Below, one piece after another: positions 40,901-52,672 of a stretch of DNA of 64,000 nt. The notes beneath the pieces are model-generated. The model was not told the DNA's origin. It worked only from the letters and a program-made list of their open reading frames with translations, and made no database searches. The DNA comes from Amblyornis subalaris. Lineage: Eukaryota > Chordata > Aves > Passeriformes > Ptilonorhynchidae. Each line of letters opens with the position of its first letter. Position 1 is the stretch's first letter. The position numbers and the translations under genes are program-made. The DNA is taken from NCBI GenBank assembly GCA_018881555.1, contig JACAXG010000074.1, positions 1,681,081-1,745,080 on the forward strand, written 5' to 3'.

Positions 40901-42516
40901 TTGATGGATTGTAAAATTATCCTCCATAAAAATCATCAGTCATAGTAAACAGAATTTATCAGCCTCTGGTAATTCTACAGCTTTTTCTTCATCTTATCTC
41001 CTGTTAGGAACTCACTTAAAATTGATTATAATATAGTATGTTTCTAGAAACGTAATTCATTCATATATTAATTAGATTTTAGGTTAATATCCTATCATGG
41101 AATAGGACATGAGCCAACAGTGTTTTCCAGTTGCTACAGAACCGCAGTAGAGGAGCCTTGATTACTGTTCCCATGTGGTTTAACCGCCAGGACTAATCAC
41201 TAATCAAATTCAAACAACATAAAATGGAACATCCTTCATAGCATTTATTTTCTAGCTGACTTATACTATAGGCTTTTTATTGATACAACTTGCTGTACTG
41301 AAATGAACTAAAAATTGCAAGAGAGGATTTATCCTTCTACTTTAATTTGGTTCTGCAGCCTCTGTCTGAAAGTCTCTCTTGGATTTTTGTGCGTGTTTTG
41401 CTGCTGTCCCCGAAATATTCTGCCCTACAGCGGAGATAAGTTGTTTGCATAAATTCAGAAAGTCCATGTAAATAACTGTACTGTTATGTAGGATTTGATA
41501 GCAGATGAACTTAAAACAGAGGTTTCCATCTGCAATTNATGCTTTGCTTGGATCAGTGCTGAAAACTGTGCAGCTCCTAACGTCAGCTGGAGAGGTGGCA
41601 AGTGCAGTCATGTAAAACCAGCATCATTATTTGCATTGGTTTTCTCTGATTACAAAAGAACTTTTGTAGTCTCATTGCNCAGGGTCAGAAAACAGTATGC
41701 ATGTAGTTCAGGCTGCTACAGATTTATTGGGAAGGCANCCTGGGCTTCAGCCTCTTCCCCTGCTCCTCCAGGAGCTCTTACCCAGTGCAGGATTGCCCAG
41801 CCCCATCCCNTAACCCTCATTTAGGGAAGGTGCACAGGAGGGCACACCTGGTGGNTTTCACTAGNGTCTTTCAGAGGCCAGGTGTCACCNAGGGGGAAAG
41901 AAAGGGTANTGGGTTTGGGTTAGAATCATTAGAGGTCAAAAAACTCTGGTGTGTAGAGAGTTGGTTAAAATCTGCAATGGAAAGGGAAATGTCAATTTCA
42001 GGCTCCTGAAATAANCTATGTTGTTGGACTGGGGTTTGAGCATGCTCATTCAGAATGTTTTAAGAATGAAGAAGACCCTGTTTCCAAGCTTAAAATTATG
42101 AGTTTTGTATTCCTGGTGAGAGCTGGGGAGAGGTTTAGTTGTGATGTGTGTGCACCGTGTACATGAAGGCTCCTCCACGGCCGCCAAGCGTGTGGTCACA
42201 CAGAGGGGAACTGATGGGTCTGCCAAGATTGTTTGTCTCTTCCCAAATTTCCTCCTCAGAGGCTAAAAATTAGAAAAAAAAATGCTATTTGCTATGGAAC
42301 TTAATACTTTGTTTGAACTACCTCTGAATCATTTTTAAAACTTGTAAGAGGGACATTCCCTTTCCTTCCTCTGCAGGTCTTCAGCAGAGATTCAAGACAG
42401 CACAGCCCTCTTAATGCATGTATCAAGCCAGTCTNCAAGGCTGGGGGAATTATTTCTATGTGGTTTTGTCACACTGCTGGTTTGCTCTTGATCCTGCCAC
42501 ATAATCTTGCTACTTC

Positions 42517-42580
42517 AGTGGTTGGACTCAATGATCTCANAGGTCTTTTCCAACCTAAACAGTTCTATTATTCCATGATT
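42517..42580 (+). mobile_element. CR1 LINE 3' tail, diverged
   Basis: The order of words ggttggactcaatgatctca, aggtcttttccaacctaaac and ttctattattccatgatt matches the very characteristic 3' end of avian CR1 LINEs (gatgatct, ggtcccttccaac, then a ttctatgatt-type end). It is a 5'-truncated, non-autonomous fragment in sense with NCKAP5. The family call is from recognition of the tail; how far the element extends 5' of 42517 is unclear. Confidence 0.85.
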
Positions 42581-45500
42581 TTCTCNACTGATTCTGTCTT
42601 TTTACCCCTAGGTCTGATGTACCTTGGATAGTCACAGGCTATGAATCTGGTCCAGTACACAAAAGAGAGGATTACTAGTGAGGAAAATCATTCCCCACTT
42701 CCAATTACCTTTTGCAGTACAGTCTTGAAGTGCAATTGCATTTTCCATTGGTATTGCAGGGGACTGGGGACTGACATAGAGACAATGCAGGNCAGGAACT
42801 GAGGCATCACTAGAGAGCCAGGGAATAAGTGTCTCTGTAATTTCCAAAATAAATTGTCTTATTCAAAAAAGCCAAAGATGGGAGATGAAGACAGGTAAGA
42901 ACACAGCTAATACTCAGGAGCAGTAGTCTGAGAATAGTTCAGCCATACAGAAAAAATTACTCTGATTACTGAAAATGTCTGTGAGATTATATATTATATG
43001 AGTACAGTCCTGCCTTTACTGAGTTTGGGGGAATTTTTTTGCTTCAGTCAAATGGGGGGTAGAATCTGTCTCTTTAAGAACTGCATTTGGTATTAGATTA
43101 AAAAAAAAACCTTCAATGACTTTTTTATCCNTCTTGATACAGTTCTGTGTAAATACCCCAATTAAAATAAAATCATCCAAACCTCTAGTCTAGGATAAAA
43201 TTGTAGCCCCTTTTTTATATAAAGCCCCTTCTTTATTGAAACCATCTGCCATACTTTCATCAAGGTAAGGATAACTACTTTCNTTCAGTAGGACAGTCCT
43301 CTGTGTATTTAGATTCTGTGAGGTGAAGCACAGTCTGATGAAGATTGAAACAGTGAAGTTGCTTAGNGCTGCATAGTTCCAGTACCATTTGGTTATCACT
43401 GGCAACTTAACCCTTCATATAATTCTCTCAAGGAAGAGTATTGNCCTTCAAATGGTTAAGTCGAGTTCAATAACTTTGACACCAATCTTACCTTTCAGTA
43501 TCACTTTTCTTCACTGCCGTTTTTTTTCAATCACTAGAAAATCAGAAAAATTTTGCTATTTTACTCCCTCTACAAGTAAAGCTAAAAGGATCTCTGAGAA
43601 GTGAAGTGAATCCTATACCCATCTTGTTCATTTTCAGTCCATCAGGTTCTAAAAATTGAGTAACAGCTTCCTTTCTCACGTGGATATTTCTTCCTTAATG
43701 CCTTGTGGTGAGCCTCTGATTGCACTAAGCATTGCTTTTAGTGGGTAGANTNCNCCGTGAGAAGCAAAANTGGTGATTCTGCCAGTGTGAACAGAGTGAG
43801 GCTCTGCTTTTCCTTCTGGAGAAAGTACTGGTGTTTAATTGCTTTTCTTTTTAATACATCCCCTCAACACACTTGACTGAGCACCGGCACTGTTATCATT
43901 TTCCAAGGTATTGCCACTTAGAATTGTATTTTCTTATTCCTTTTTAAATAAACATTGTCCGTGCAGAGCTGATGCAGCCCGTGGCCATTCTATGGGGCAC
44001 TGGGAGAGAACAACCACGTTTGTGCCGTTCAGTTCGTAACTGAACAGAAGGTAAAAAGCCTGGGAACTCAGACCTCAACATCCTGGTTTATTAAATTATG
44101 CACAAGTTCAAAGAGNGATGGTATAAACCTAATCAGGTCAAACAGTCTTGTCATGTCAAGAAGATATTCACGTATGAGGATGATAATCTTGGCATTAGAA
44201 TGCTGAATGTACTGAATCACCTCATCATTTCATGAAAATTATGCTTTTGAAAGCATAAGGCCCAATTGACTGAACTGTCTTCTATCTCCTAAACCACACA
44301 AGAATTCAAGCTGTAGACAACAGAAGTCTCAGCTCCTCAGTCACCTGTTCATTGGGCAGATCTGTTTTGTCCAGGTCTGCAGTTATGAATNGTACACAGT
44401 TCATGATAATCAGCTTTTTTTGCTCTAAGGTGATTTACTTACAATTCAGAATAATGAGAAATGTTTTCCTTGTGGTACTAATATATATTTGTAGATTGTT
44501 ATAGTCTGAAATACAATAGGTAAACTTTGATTACATTCATTCTTATATGACCCATAATCACATACCTATGTGTATCTGGCTTTCCTATCAACTGCTGAAC
44601 AGACTAATGAACTTAAAAATGCTNCCTAGCAATGCCTTTTTTCCCAGAAAAGAGACTGGCACTTACTGTTTATCCTAAAAATCTGATGGTGTGTCTCTGA
44701 GAATGTCATTGTCTGGTACAGCAAAATAATTTTGGGATTTCTGCTCGAGTAGAAAAAAGAAAAATGATTCATTATTTCAGAAATTATTTTACTGTCAGTC
44801 CAGAAAATAGATGAAAGCTTCTGACAATGAACTAGGGAGAGCAAGGCTTATCTTATTATTTAAAGTTCTGCTTTAAAGAGAAAGAAGTTCAAACATCACA
44901 TTTTTAGCTCAGCTGTAATGCAGCAGAGGTCACGCAGTTACAGCTCTCACCTTTGTAGTTTCCCTGGATGTGGCTGTACAGCTGTTTTCACTGCAGAGTG
45001 TTACTTGTTCACCTGATGTTAAATGAGATCTGGAGATTGTTCACTTTCCACGGAGAGCCTGCATGGCCTTCTGTCCTGGCTGGGTGACAGACAGCCACTG
45101 CCCGGCAGTTCAAGCCCAACCCTTTGCACTTCACACCTTTCCGCTGCAAACGGTTGTGACACCAGAATTCAGTGGGAAATTCCTTCTGATCAGAGCAGTG
45201 CATCTCTGATCAGAATACTGCCCTGCACCTCGGTGCACCTGCTCTGCAAGCAGCTGGGAACATATTAAAATTGTCCCACTAAACAGGTTATGTATGAGCA
45301 GCCTCTGTAATGCTGCAGCAGCGTATCCCGCTTAGACCTGTTGTGTCATAAATACAAAGCAGTTACAGGAGTTAGAGGATATCTAAATTGGTAGAACTCT
45401 GCATTTAAAATGAGAAATAGTGGCTCTGTGGGATCAAGTTTACCTTGAGCATATGCAGACAAAGTGACAAGCAATTTTTAAAAGGTAAAAATCTAGAAAA

Positions 45501-48500
45501 TTGTTTTCCTTCGCAATAAAGTTATGAGCAATAACTGAAAAAAACAAAAAGGGAACATACTTTGTATCTTCTATTAGAGATCAGATCTGAAATGAAAGAC
45601 CTTGAGTTATACAATTAAGTATTGATTTTGTTGATCTATATTTAATTCTCATAGCAATTTTGTTGTTTTTACCCAATAGTGTTTTGCAGTTATACTTCAC
45701 TTGAAGCAATGCCCTTCTTGCTTTTGTGTTAATCTAAAAACTAAATTGCCCAATGCATGAGAGACATAAATAAAGTTAATTTTATTCTTTTTTGTAACTG
45801 ATTCTGAGCCCTTTAAAGTGCTGGTTAACTAAACTTAGACAGCTGGAAAATACATTTATCCTGCAGAATGGTGCATTGCTAATTCTGGGCTCTGGCATGC
45901 CTTGTAAGCATAGCCTGACCTCCAGATAATGAGAGTTTCTGTGTGTCACCACAGAGAAGAAATGGCCTTGCTGTTGCTTTCCTCCCTGCACGCGAGTGTG
46001 GGGTCCTTTGTGCCTGTGAACCAGCCCATCCTTCCCTGCTCCTTCCCATCACACCTGGAGAGTCCTTGTGCCATTCAGAAGGGCTGCAGTTGTGCTGGTC
46101 CTTGATCACACAGCTCTGGAAAGGCATTCCACCCACACGTAACCTCTCATTTTTACAGCTTACAGAAAACCCAATTTGACGTATTAATGTAGAAATAACA
46201 CCTATTTATAATGTATCAGTGTAACTGCAGGCTAGTTTTGTTTTCCTAATTTGCTGTGCTCGAAGTGACATGCCAGATTTTATTACATCACTAATGGGTT
46301 TTAGTTATTCCCTTTAGGATGTTGCCAACGAGGAAAAATTATTCTGATTCATGACTCATGAGTTTGTTTCAAAGTGAAGTGACTGGTGATGAATGTGTTA
46401 TGTCAGATGGAGTTTCTCCTCTTCTGACAGCTGGTCACTGTTCTCAGCTGGTACAGGGTAGAGGAGCTGAGAAACTCCAGAGGTGGGAAGCTCTCCACTT
46501 AGTTGAGTAGAACAACAAATGCTCCCCATACCCTAAGGCCATACAAAAACACAGTTAGGATAAGTAAAACAAGCTATCCATTGGTCTGCTTTAGGGTGAT
46601 GGGCCGGAGCTGTTACAGAGGCACTGTGAAAATCACAGTTCTTGTGTGCACTGAGCCTTTCTCTCTTTTTTTATATTTTTTTCGTAGACCAAAATCCCTG
46701 ACAACATGTTTTTGTCTTTTCCCTTAAATTAATACTTAGGAAAATATAGAGTGTCCACAGCAAATGCAGCACTCACCTTATTCACAGAACAGGTGCAGAA
46801 TAGTCAGCAGAAAAGGCAGCACCCTCAGGCTGAAATAGTTCCAAGTATTACTGCTGAGAAGAATCCTGAGACTTTGCTTCTGCCTTTTGAATAATCTAGC
46901 AGCTTTTGTGACTGCCATGAATAATAAGAAACTTATTTAGGGATGAATCTAAATAAACAATCTTTGGTAATTTTTTACAAATTGTATCTATAGTAACTAA
47001 AGAAAAAAAATCCTAACTTGGGTTAACGTTTGTTCTGACACACACCAAGGTTAAAGAAATGACCAATGACTTTTCAGCTCTAGGAATGTACATAATTGTG
47101 TTATTGTGGGAGAAAATGATTTGTTGATTATGCAGATTCTTACATTAATATGTCTGCTTAAAGTGTTCTTTATTTTTGCTCATGAGTTTTCTTTTTATGT
47201 GTTAAAGAAAGGAAAAGTTGGAGGTTTTTTTACAGAAGGATGTAACTGGGCACTAAGACACCTAAAGGGGACAACTGTATGTCCAGAAAATATCCATAAC
47301 TTACTTCTGAATTGCCTCTTGTATTAGTAATAAATTTTGCTACCACTGTTAGAAGTAGTTTTCCCTTTAAGCCTTGATGTATCATAGATGTACTGTTCAC
47401 TATTCAGTGTATCTTTTGCCAACAAGTTTCACTGATGGGCTTCAGTTCACTTCAATTTCACTTGATTCAATGTTTTTGCTTAAAATTTGTGGAGCACTTT
47501 TATTCCCTGCAGTTTCTCTCATGTATTCTATAAACTGTTAGCCTTATATTAAATGAGAACCGAGGGTGTGATTAAAGCAGGATNGTAGTCTAGGTTGTGC
47601 TTGAAGGGTATAAAAAATTGTGGATGCTGCATATATGCAGAATATACCAACGTATTCAGTCCAGTCTGTCCTGTGGTGTCAATCTGTCCTTCAGATCACA
47701 ATCCTCTGATTGTGATGCTTCACCCAGACTGCTCTGTCCTGCAAATTCTCCAGGTGTCTGTGCTCCTCCTGCCCAGGAGTTGAAATTGGCTCCATTTGAA
47801 TCGATAAGAGTTGTATCACAGACCTTACTAACTCCAGTATTGAGTCCTGCACTCCCAAGTCTGTGCTAAGTAGTCACATTCCATTTATCTAAAGAAAAGC
47901 TGTGAAGTGGGAAAATTGCAGACAAAGAAAGATCATTTAGTCTGTCATAGAATAAAGTATTTTAGGTTTAGTACTCTGAAAAGCAAAAAGTGCTAACGTG
48001 TGTTATTGATGCCATGGCTGAGAATTTTCTCATCTGGCCTACNGAGAAGTGAAACAATTCTTTCAGTGTTTTAAATGAGGGCAAAGGGAAGAACATTTTA
48101 AGGTGAAGTTGTAAAAATTTTCTATTGTAGGGTCCTAAATTTGTGTTCGTTCCCACTGCCAAGGGTTATATTCCTCCATCTCAGAAAACATTTTAATTAC
48201 AGATATTGAAGACCTTAGTTNTAACTGTCATCTAAAATCAGAATCCAACATAACATCCCCTAAAACCTTTTAGACTCAAGCTTAATTAATGAACCAAACA
48301 GAAAATGTTCATTTACTAAGACTTTGGGATCTCCTGTTGCTTTGCTTAAAGTTTGTTTGAAACACTTTCCAAAAATAGTAATCTAATCCATGCATTGTCA
48401 GTTTATGAAATATGACAAGATCGGAGCATAAACAGTCATTGGACTGACATTTCAATTTTTATCTAACTAGCCATAAAAACAAGCAATCAAACTGTGTAAA

Positions 48501-49708
48501 AATTTGTCTTCCTCTTGCCAAAGATTTCCAAGGAGAAGCAGCACAGCATGCACAACGTTTGACTGACTTGAAGCTTGAATTCTTCAGAAAATTCTAAGGA
48601 CCCTTTACAACTGCACAAGTAATGACCCACAGCATCCACACATCTGCCCAAGCTGTATCTTCAGCGTGCTTGAAATGCCATCTCATTTTCTAGCTAAACA
48701 AAAATATTGATGCCTTGGATTTACAGTAATTTACTGATTCTGTCTTTGCCATCTGATGGCAGTACCAAAAATGAGGAATGGCTTTGCACTCTGATGGCGC
48801 ATCTCAGAATCCTTGAATCTTGTCTGTCTGAGAGGTTATTGAATGTTGATTGTAAAACGTTGAGTGCTATCCCGTATTTCTGTGGGAATATTATCTGTAA
48901 GAGGAGTTAGTTACTCAGGTTTTGAAACACTGTATANGAACAGCAGGTCATTTTTATTGAGCTGCTCTCTACGCAGCTCCCTAACGATTCCTTGGTCAGA
49001 TCTCTGATGGAAAATACCAGTACTAACAAAGGGATAAAGTTACTCTGGCACAATCCTGCTGCGTGTTTTTAATAGAATGTGCTCATACATTGCCCAGTGT
49101 TCCCACAGAATTACACCACTTCTCCGAGCAGGCCTGGCCGATATCTGATTGATTCTGGTCTGTGGGGATCGGCCCAGTTCAGTACAATTTCCTGTCTTGT
49201 TGCTTTCTTGTCTGTTAGAGGGGGTTTGGGTCTGTGGAAATCAATAGGCTTATACATGCAAAATGTGAAGGTATTCCCTAGCAAGTTTCATTTGCATCCT
49301 TAATTTATGGAAAATGCTGTTTTTTCCTCTGCACCTTTCTTTTTTTAAACTCTNCTTAAACAAACACCTGTTTAAACATACCCCCCAAAGTATTCATACA
49401 GGAAAGGATGTAAATTACTGTGAGGATGGTGGAGATGTTTAACACGTGCATAGCCAGGGTCTCCTACTTACAATGTTAATAGCACTTGAGTGTTACATGA
49501 ATGGAGTCCTATTTGTCTCAGCAGAACCATAAAAGTTATGATTTATCCTAAAATGGACGCTAATGTTCTATTTAATCATAACAGTTATTTAAGCACCTAA
49601 CAATCCATTTCCTTTCACCCCGTGAACTTTGGAAAGAAGGTAGTTAATGGTGTACAATGGGATAACTTTCTAAGAAACATGTTTCTAATATTTCCNTCAC
49701 TTTTACAG

Positions 49709-49990
49709 AAATTGAAGCAAACTGAAGAAACAAAAGAAGATTCCCAGAATAGAGTATCTAAAATTTCCCTGGAGTCCCTCAATAATTTTAACAGCAACAG
49801 CATACTTTTATTAGAAAAAGAGAAGAACTGTCTGAACAAGGTTGAAGGACAACAGGAAGAAAATGGAAGGAAAGAAGACGCTCCCTTGAACAGCTCGGGT
49901 CGGCTGGATGTGGACAATTTGGAATCGTTGAGTGATTCCCTGTACGACAGCTTCTCCTCTTGCGCCAGCCAAGGCTCCAACGACGTATAG
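49709..49990 (+). CDS. NCKAP5: NCKAP5 terminal coding exon with stop
   Basis: The acceptor cacttttacag ends at 49708. It enters in phase 0, reads 93 codons and stops at TAG 49988-49990. The peptide starts KLKQTEETKEDSQNR. Its middle is a glutamate/lysine/asparagine-rich stretch (LLLEKEKNCLNKVEGQQEEN) that could form a short coiled coil. It ends LESLSDSLYDSFSSCASQGS followed by NDV. The serine-rich LSDSLYDSFSSC terminus is the recognisable C-terminus of the NCKAP5 family and is the strongest single piece of evidence for the gene name. A methionine-initiated open frame that begins at 49622 simply runs from intron into this exon and is not a separate gene. All five exons together give 349 residues plus stop. 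Confidence 0.94.
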   Translation, partial: KLKQTEETKEDSQNRVSKISLESLNNFNSNSILLLEKEKNCLNKVEGQQEENGRKEDAPLNSSGRLDVDNLESLSDSLYDSFSSCASQGSNDV

Positions 49991-50191
49991 GGACACTTCC
50001 CAGCGGCTGTGGCACGGGATGGAGCTGCAGGCGAGCGTGGAGTGAGGGGGGAGAGGAGACTCTGAGTGAAAATCCCCCCTCGGGGCGCTGTGCTCACAGC
50101 AGGGTGTTGTGGCCCCACACCACACAGCAATAAGGCAGGGCGGCGTCACCGTGGCGCGTGGGACTCGACACCCGACACGAGGAATACACAG

Positions 50192-50197
50192 AATAAA
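50192..50197 (+). terminator. NCKAP5: Proximal poly(A) signal AATAAA
   Basis: Canonical hexamer about 200 bases after the stop codon, followed by T-rich sequence (ttaattttgcacttttgtg). Use would give the shortest 3' UTR. Confidence 0.5.
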
Positions 50198-50233
50198 GTC
50201 TTAATTTTGCACTTTTGTGAATATTTGTACAGT

Positions 50234-50241
50234 TGTAAATA
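50234..50241 (+). promoter_or_regulatory. NCKAP5: Pumilio response element TGTAAATA
   Basis: Exact match to UGUANAUA, the Pumilio/PUF recognition sequence, lying between the two proximal poly(A) signals. It would therefore be present only in transcripts that pass the first signal. Confidence 0.4.
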
Positions 50242-50277
50242 CCTTGGGAAAATATATTTGTAGGGATACACGACAGC

Positions 50278-50283
50278 AATAAA
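50278..50283 (+). terminator. NCKAP5: Second proximal poly(A) signal AATAAA
   Basis: Canonical hexamer in gcaataaatattaaattgg. It is 86 bases after the first signal, so the two could serve alternative cleavage sites. Confidence 0.5.
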
Positions 50284-51306
50284 TATTAAATTGGTGCTAT
50301 GCTCCTGTAATGGCAGATTACTAACTTAAAGAAATTGGTGTTAATATTAACAAGAAAAGCTAGTAGATTTTTTTAAAAAGAGTTATAATTGTTGTAGTCT
50401 TAAAACTGTATGTAGAAACACTGCATTACCATAAACCTGAGCCTGCCAGATTGTCTCTGATAAACTTCCATGGACTCCCTTTTAGAAAACACACTTTATT
50501 TTTTACTTCTAGTGCAATTCCATACAGGTGTTCTAGGGAAACATGCATTTCAGTTACTGCAACTTCACAACAGGTGTCTTATTTCAAAAGGGTTTTGACT
50601 TTTGACATGGCAAGAAAATGAATAGATTAAAAGGCCTGATACTGCTGGCATTGGCTTCATCAATCATGCACATAACTGCTTGAAAGATCAGGGTCAAAGC
50701 AATTCACTGCTGACACAAACAGGAGTCTTGTAGGAATAGAACTACATAAACTGCCCTGTACTTCTGACTGCAACATAGCTTTTCAACCTCCACCTCCTCT
50801 GTACTCATTTCCCATCAAATTATGAATGTACCATACTGTGTTATCTTTTGTAGTCTCTGTTTGGTCTTAAGTAAATTCTAAACACTAAAATTATTTTTTA
50901 AAAACAGAAACAGCTCCTGTTTGTGACACACTACAATAAGCTGTTGGTGCTAACCAGTACTAGTTCAAACATATCTCAGAGCAGGGGGATTGGCCTGTAT
51001 TGGGTGTTTTTGTTTTTTTCTACAAAGGTTGTTTATATGTAAGGGAAAGTCTATTTCAAAGGTTCTGTGTATTTTTTCTAGATGTGAAGTATTTATAACT
51101 GCTTTTTGTACAGCAATTGTAAACTAGATATATTTGGGGTATTTCTAGACTCTACAGTTTCTTTAGCACATGCTTGTCAATCTTTGAAATATTGTATGAT
51201 CAGTGTTAATATTTCGTGCAATTTGTTATATTTTAAGTCATTTCTGCCGTATCCTTGCATCGTCTTTTTCAACTTTTAAGAAATTTTCATTGAAACATCT
51301 TTCGTA

Positions 51307-51312
51307 AATAAA
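51307..51312 (+). terminator. NCKAP5: Distal poly(A) signal AATAAA
   Basis: Canonical hexamer in cgtaaataaaacttctcttgcg, at the end of the AT-rich 3' UTR and immediately before composition flips to CpG-rich. This compositional boundary makes it the most likely main 3' end of NCKAP5. Confidence 0.7.
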
Positions 51313-51712
51313 ACTTCTCTTGCGTACGTGTGCCTGCGGAGGGGCTGTGGGAAAGGGATGCTGGGACACCTCGGGCGTGCGGGTGGCGCAGGGCGGGGAT
51401 CAGGGGGTACCACCGAGCCGCCCCCGCCACGGGACAGCGCACGGGCAAGGCGGAGTTCGGGACTTCGTCACAGGAGGATTTTAAACAGCGATTTAAGCTT
51501 AATTCCTCAGTGCAGTAGGGCTGGGAAACGAGCGCTGTGAAATAACGTGGTTATCCGGAGAGGAGGAGAGCCACCCCCTCGGGCTGGGTTACGGAGACGC
51601 TCCCGGCATGGACGACGCGGGCGCAGCACCCGGGGCTGCCCCTGCCCTTCCCTCCCCACGGGCGGGCGCTGCCCAGCCCTCCGACGGCTGCTCGCCTCTC
51701 CCGCCGCCTCAT

Positions 51713-51750
51713 CCCGCCCCATCCCAACCCATCCCAACCCATCCCAACCC
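51713..51750 (-). repeat. G-quadruplex-prone tract, (atcccaaccc)n
   Basis: Three perfect 10-base copies of atcccaaccc (51721-51750), preceded by atcccgcccc. Read on the minus strand this gives at least eight runs of three or more G separated by two bases, well above the four-run quadruplex pattern. The plus strand could form an i-motif. It lies about 1 kb upstream of the LYPD1 start codon. Confidence 0.8.
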
Positions 51751-51753
51751 ACC

Positions 51754-51935
51754 GCCTCATCCCACTCCAGCATCAGCAGGTCCCGCCGCCTCATGCCACC
51801 CCACCGCCAGCTCCCACCGCCTCATGCCACCCCACCGCCAGCTCCCACCGCCTCATGCCGCCTCATCCCACCCCACTGCCAGCTCCCGCCGCCTCAGCCC
51901 ACCCCATCCCATCCCACCCCACCGCCAGCTCCCGC
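51754..51935. repeat. GC-rich 31-bp minisatellite
   Basis: Tandem units beginning cgcctcatgccaccccaccg and ending gccagctcccac or gccagctcccgc. Two perfect copies lie at 51787-51817 and 51818-51848, followed by a 10-base partial copy (51849-51858), a 31-base diverged copy (51859-51889) and a longer derived unit up to 51935. A first, poorly matching unit starts at 51754. It is inside the LYPD1 CpG island and is probably length-polymorphic. Confidence 0.85.
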
Positions 51936-52672
51936 CGCCCGCCCATCCCGCGGTGTGTCGGCGGCGGAGGCAGGGACTGACCGCCGCACCGGCACGTACG
52001 CGGCCACCGCGCCCTTTCCCCCCCGTTTTGTTACGCTTGAATTCCCTTTTAGGGGGCCGGGAGGAGGGAATGGCGGGGCCGCGCCTCCCCTCAGTCCCTC
52101 CCGGGGGCGCGGGTGCTGCGGGGCGTTCGTGGGCGGCGAGCGACGCCTCGCAGCGGGGCCCGGCCTGTCCGTGCCCACGGCCGCGCTCCGGCTGCCACCT
52201 GTGGGCTCGGGCGGGCGGGGACACGGGAGGGACCGGGGCTGTGCCCGCGCCCCGCAGCCGGAGCGGAGGAGGAGGAGGGCGGGGGATGTGACGGAGCCGC
52301 CCCGGCGGGCAGAGGGTCGCGGGGTCCCTCGGCAGCGCCGCGCGAGGCGGACCCGGACCCGGCGGTGCGGGGGGGATCCCCTCCCTCGCTGAACTTTGCC
52401 CGTCCCCGAGGCGCGCCCGGCGAGGTGCGGGGATCCCCGCCCCGCTCCGCCGGCATCACATGGTGCTGGGGGAGGGAGGGGAGAGCCGCCCCCCAGCTCT
52501 CGCTTCTCCTACAGTTTCTTCCAGTCTCAGCGCTCAACTCCGGCGAGGCTGGAGCGCGGCGCGGGGCTGGGCAGGGCGGGCTCCGCCGCCTGCTCCCGGG
52601 GCTCCGCTCCGCAGCGGCGGCGGCGGGGAAGCGGCACAAGTGCGCGGCGCCTCCGCTGCACCGCTGCTTCTG

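Larger units (their letters stand above)
27037..49708 (+). other. NCKAP5: NCKAP5 last intron (22.7 kb)
   Basis: Very long terminal intron, with donor gtgagttac and acceptor cacttttacag. Contents I can name are a candidate alternative terminal exon (32963-33147), a CR1 tail (42517-42580), an AT dinucleotide tract (28491-28530), a small triplicated word (37883-37928) and GC-richer patches near 34170-34540, 40250-40520 and 45020-45240. The remaining open frames are short and on both strands, and match nothing I recognise. Introns of this size next to the end of a developmental or neural gene often hold enhancers, but none can be proved here. Confidence 0.75.
49991..51330 (+). other. NCKAP5: NCKAP5 3' UTR
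   Basis: About 1.3 kb between the NCKAP5 stop and the start of the CpG island. The first 180 bases are GC-rich and the rest is strongly AT-rich, as is usual for long regulatory 3' UTRs. Three canonical AATAAA signals lie at 50192, 50278 and 51307. The two proximal ones would give a 3' UTR of about 0.2-0.3 kb and the distal one about 1.3 kb. A Pumilio-type element TGTAAATA is at 50234-50241. Alternative polyadenylation is inferred from the signals only. Confidence 0.8.

Noticed and set aside
49622..49708. Methionine-initiated extension upstream of the NCKAP5 terminal exon
   Set aside because: The stretch before 49709 is intron: it contains the polypyrimidine tract and AG acceptor, and the upstream exon joins exactly at 49709.
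51547..52392. 281-codon open frame on the + strand in the CpG island
   Set aside because: Its proline/arginine-rich peptide follows the C-rich tandem repeats, and overlapping long frames exist on both strands. GC-rich DNA lacks stop codons, so length alone is no evidence, and no domain is recognisable.
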